Below, piece after piece: positions 4,569 through 5,585 of a DNA stretch of 5,585 bases. The stretch comes from CALJEL01 sp041082235. GTDB taxonomy: Bacteria; Nitrospirota; Thermodesulfovibrionia; Thermodesulfovibrionales; CALJEL01. The stretch lies in assembly GCA_041082235.1 (NCBI GenBank), contig JBDOIG010000005.1:1-5585 (forward strand), written 5' to 3'. A program made the position numbers and the translations under genes. The notes beneath the pieces are model-generated. The model made no database searches, was not told the origin of the DNA, and worked only from the letters and a program-made list of their open reading frames with translations. Numbering within the stretch: the first letter of the stretch is position 1; each line of letters opens with the position of its first letter.

Positions 4569-5585
4569 TTATATCTTCTTCATCACCTCAAAGGCTGCCC
4601 TGACTGTTTTATCAATATCCCTTTCACTGTGGGCAATGCTCAAGAATCCTGCCTCAAACTGTGAGGGTGCAAGGTATATACCCTTTTCAAGCATACCCCT
4701 GAAGAACCTTCCGAATCTCTCTGTATCAGAGGTCTTTGCTGTTTGATAATCATATACATCCTTGTCTGTAAAATAGGTGCAGAACATAGTGCCTGCCCTG
4801 TAAAATCTTGTCTCAATGCCTGCCTTCTTTGAGGCATCCCTCAGCCCCTCTTCAAGCTGGGAGCCTCTTTTTTCAAGAAGCCTGTAAACTGATTTACTGG
4901 ATAAAATCTTTAAGGTCACAATACCTGCTGTCATTGCAAGGGGATTACCTGAGAGTGTGCCTGCCTGATAAACAGGTCCTTCAGGAGCAACCATTGACAT
5001 TATCTCCTTTTTCCCACCATAGGCACCTACAGGAAGACCTCCACCAATCACCTTTCCAAGACAGGTGAGGTCAGGTTTTATTCCATAATAGGCCTGGGCA
5101 CCTCCAAAGCTAACCCTGAAGCCGGTCATCACCTCATCAAATATAAGGACAATCCCATACTTTTCTGTAATAGTCCTTAGACCCTCAAGGAATCCCGGTC
5201 CTGGAAGGACACAGCCAATATTTCCAACAACAGGCTCAAGGATGATGCAGGCAATATCCCTCCATTCAGACTCTATTACCTTCCTTACTGCCTCAAGGTT
5301 ATTGAAGGGGATAGTTATGGTATTTCTTGCATAATCCTCTGGCACACCAGGGCTGTCAGGTATTCCAAAGGTTGTTGCACCAGAGCCAGCCTTTACAAGG
5401 AGTCCATCGGCATGGCCATGATAACAGCCTTCAAATTTTATAACCTTATTTCTCTTTGTGAATGCCCTTGCAACCCTTATAGAAGACATGGTTGCCTCAG
5501 TACCAGAATTAACCATTCTTACTTTCTCTATGGATGGATAGGCCTTTTTAATCAGCTGGGCAAGTTCAATCTCAAGAGGAGTTGG
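4569..5585 (-). CDS. hemL: Glutamate-1-semialdehyde 2,1-aminomutase (partial, N-terminus off right edge)
   Basis: The frame is open from the right edge to the TAA at 4569-4571 and encodes 338 residues, about four-fifths of the usual 425 or so. The missing part is the first 85-90 residues, so an internal Met at 5516 is not the start. HemL is a cytoplasmic PLP enzyme that converts glutamate-1-semialdehyde to 5-aminolevulinate, the first committed tetrapyrrole precursor in the C5 pathway. Visible family marks are NSGTEA (cofactor phosphate binding), EGCYHGHAD, the DEVMTGFR segment with the PLP-binding aspartate, and the Schiff-base lysine in LGKVIGGGLPVGAYGG (residue 178 of the visible part, which would fall near 265 of a full protein as in E. 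coli). GTLSGNPLAM follows. All key residues are present and no frameshift is seen, so the enzyme should be functional. It would feed the heme demand of the cytochromes downstream. Confidence 0.96.
   Translation of the reverse strand, partial: PTPLEIELAQLIKKAYPSIEKVRMVNSGTEATMSSIRVARAFTKRNKVIKFEGCYHGHADGLLVKAGSGATTFGIPDSPGVPEDYARNTITIPFNNLEAVRKVIESEWRDIACIILEPVVGNIGCVLPGPGFLEGLRTITEKYGIVLIFDEVMTGFRVSFGGAQAYYGIKPDLTCLGKVIGGGLPVGAYGGKKEIMSMVAPEGPVYQAGTLSGNPLAMTAGIVTLKILSSKSVYRLLEKRGSQLEEGLRDASKKAGIETRFYRAGTMFCTYFTDKDVYDYQTAKTSDTERFGRFFRGMLEKGIYLAPSQFEAGFLSIAHSERDIDKTVRAAFEVMKKI

Noticed and set aside
4569..5516. Calling hemL from the internal ATG at 5516
   Set aside because: The frame stays open for 23 more codons to the right edge, and those residues continue the HemL alignment (PTPLEIELAQL and onward), so the gene is truncated by the window and not short.

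Overview
The window reads as one minus-strand gene block from an anaerobic, respiratory bacterium of moderate-to-low G+C content. Codon use is uniform across the genes (AGG/AGA for Arg, ATA for Ile and CCT for Pro are frequent), so nothing looks recently acquired at the codon level. Many c-type heme motifs, a Tat-exported four-cluster ferredoxin and an NrfD-type membrane protein suggest a Nitrospirota (Thermodesulfovibrio-like) or Desulfobacterota-type organism. That placement is inference from style and gene content, not a database match.

Layout in transcription order, from the right edge leftwards. (1) The 3' four-fifths of hemL, glutamate-1-semialdehyde aminomutase of the C5 tetrapyrrole pathway, runs off the right edge. 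(2) An 88-bp spacer is built of degenerate heptanucleotide units arranged around an inverted repeat. (3) A TTG-started, unrecognised protein with about six membrane segments follows. (4) A 77-bp AT-rich gap holds a possible promoter. (5) A membrane-anchored undecaheme (11 CxxCH) cytochrome begins with a NapC/NirT-type quinol-dehydrogenase domain. (6) A 320-bp spacer is dense in inverted repeats. (7) A small membrane-anchored tetraheme cytochrome overlaps by 4 bp (8) a Tat-exported ferredoxin with four [4Fe-4S] motifs, which overlaps by 1 bp (9) an NrfD/HybB-type quinone-interacting membrane subunit that runs off the left edge.

Genes 5 and 7-9 together look like a modular membrane quinol/periplasm electron-transfer complex. 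NrfD would exchange electrons with menaquinone, the ferredoxin would wire it to the tetraheme cytochrome, and the NapC-like undecaheme cytochrome would be a second quinol-linked entry or exit point. The set carries 15 predicted hemes and four predicted Fe-S clusters, but no catalytic subunit (no molybdopterin enzyme, no NrfA) is visible. It resembles in parts list, without matching exactly, Nrf, DsrMKJOP, Hmc/Nhc/Ohc and the Geobacter Cbc complexes. The terminal partner is unknown and may lie beyond the left edge. hemL upstream could help supply heme, though its linkage to the operon is unproven.
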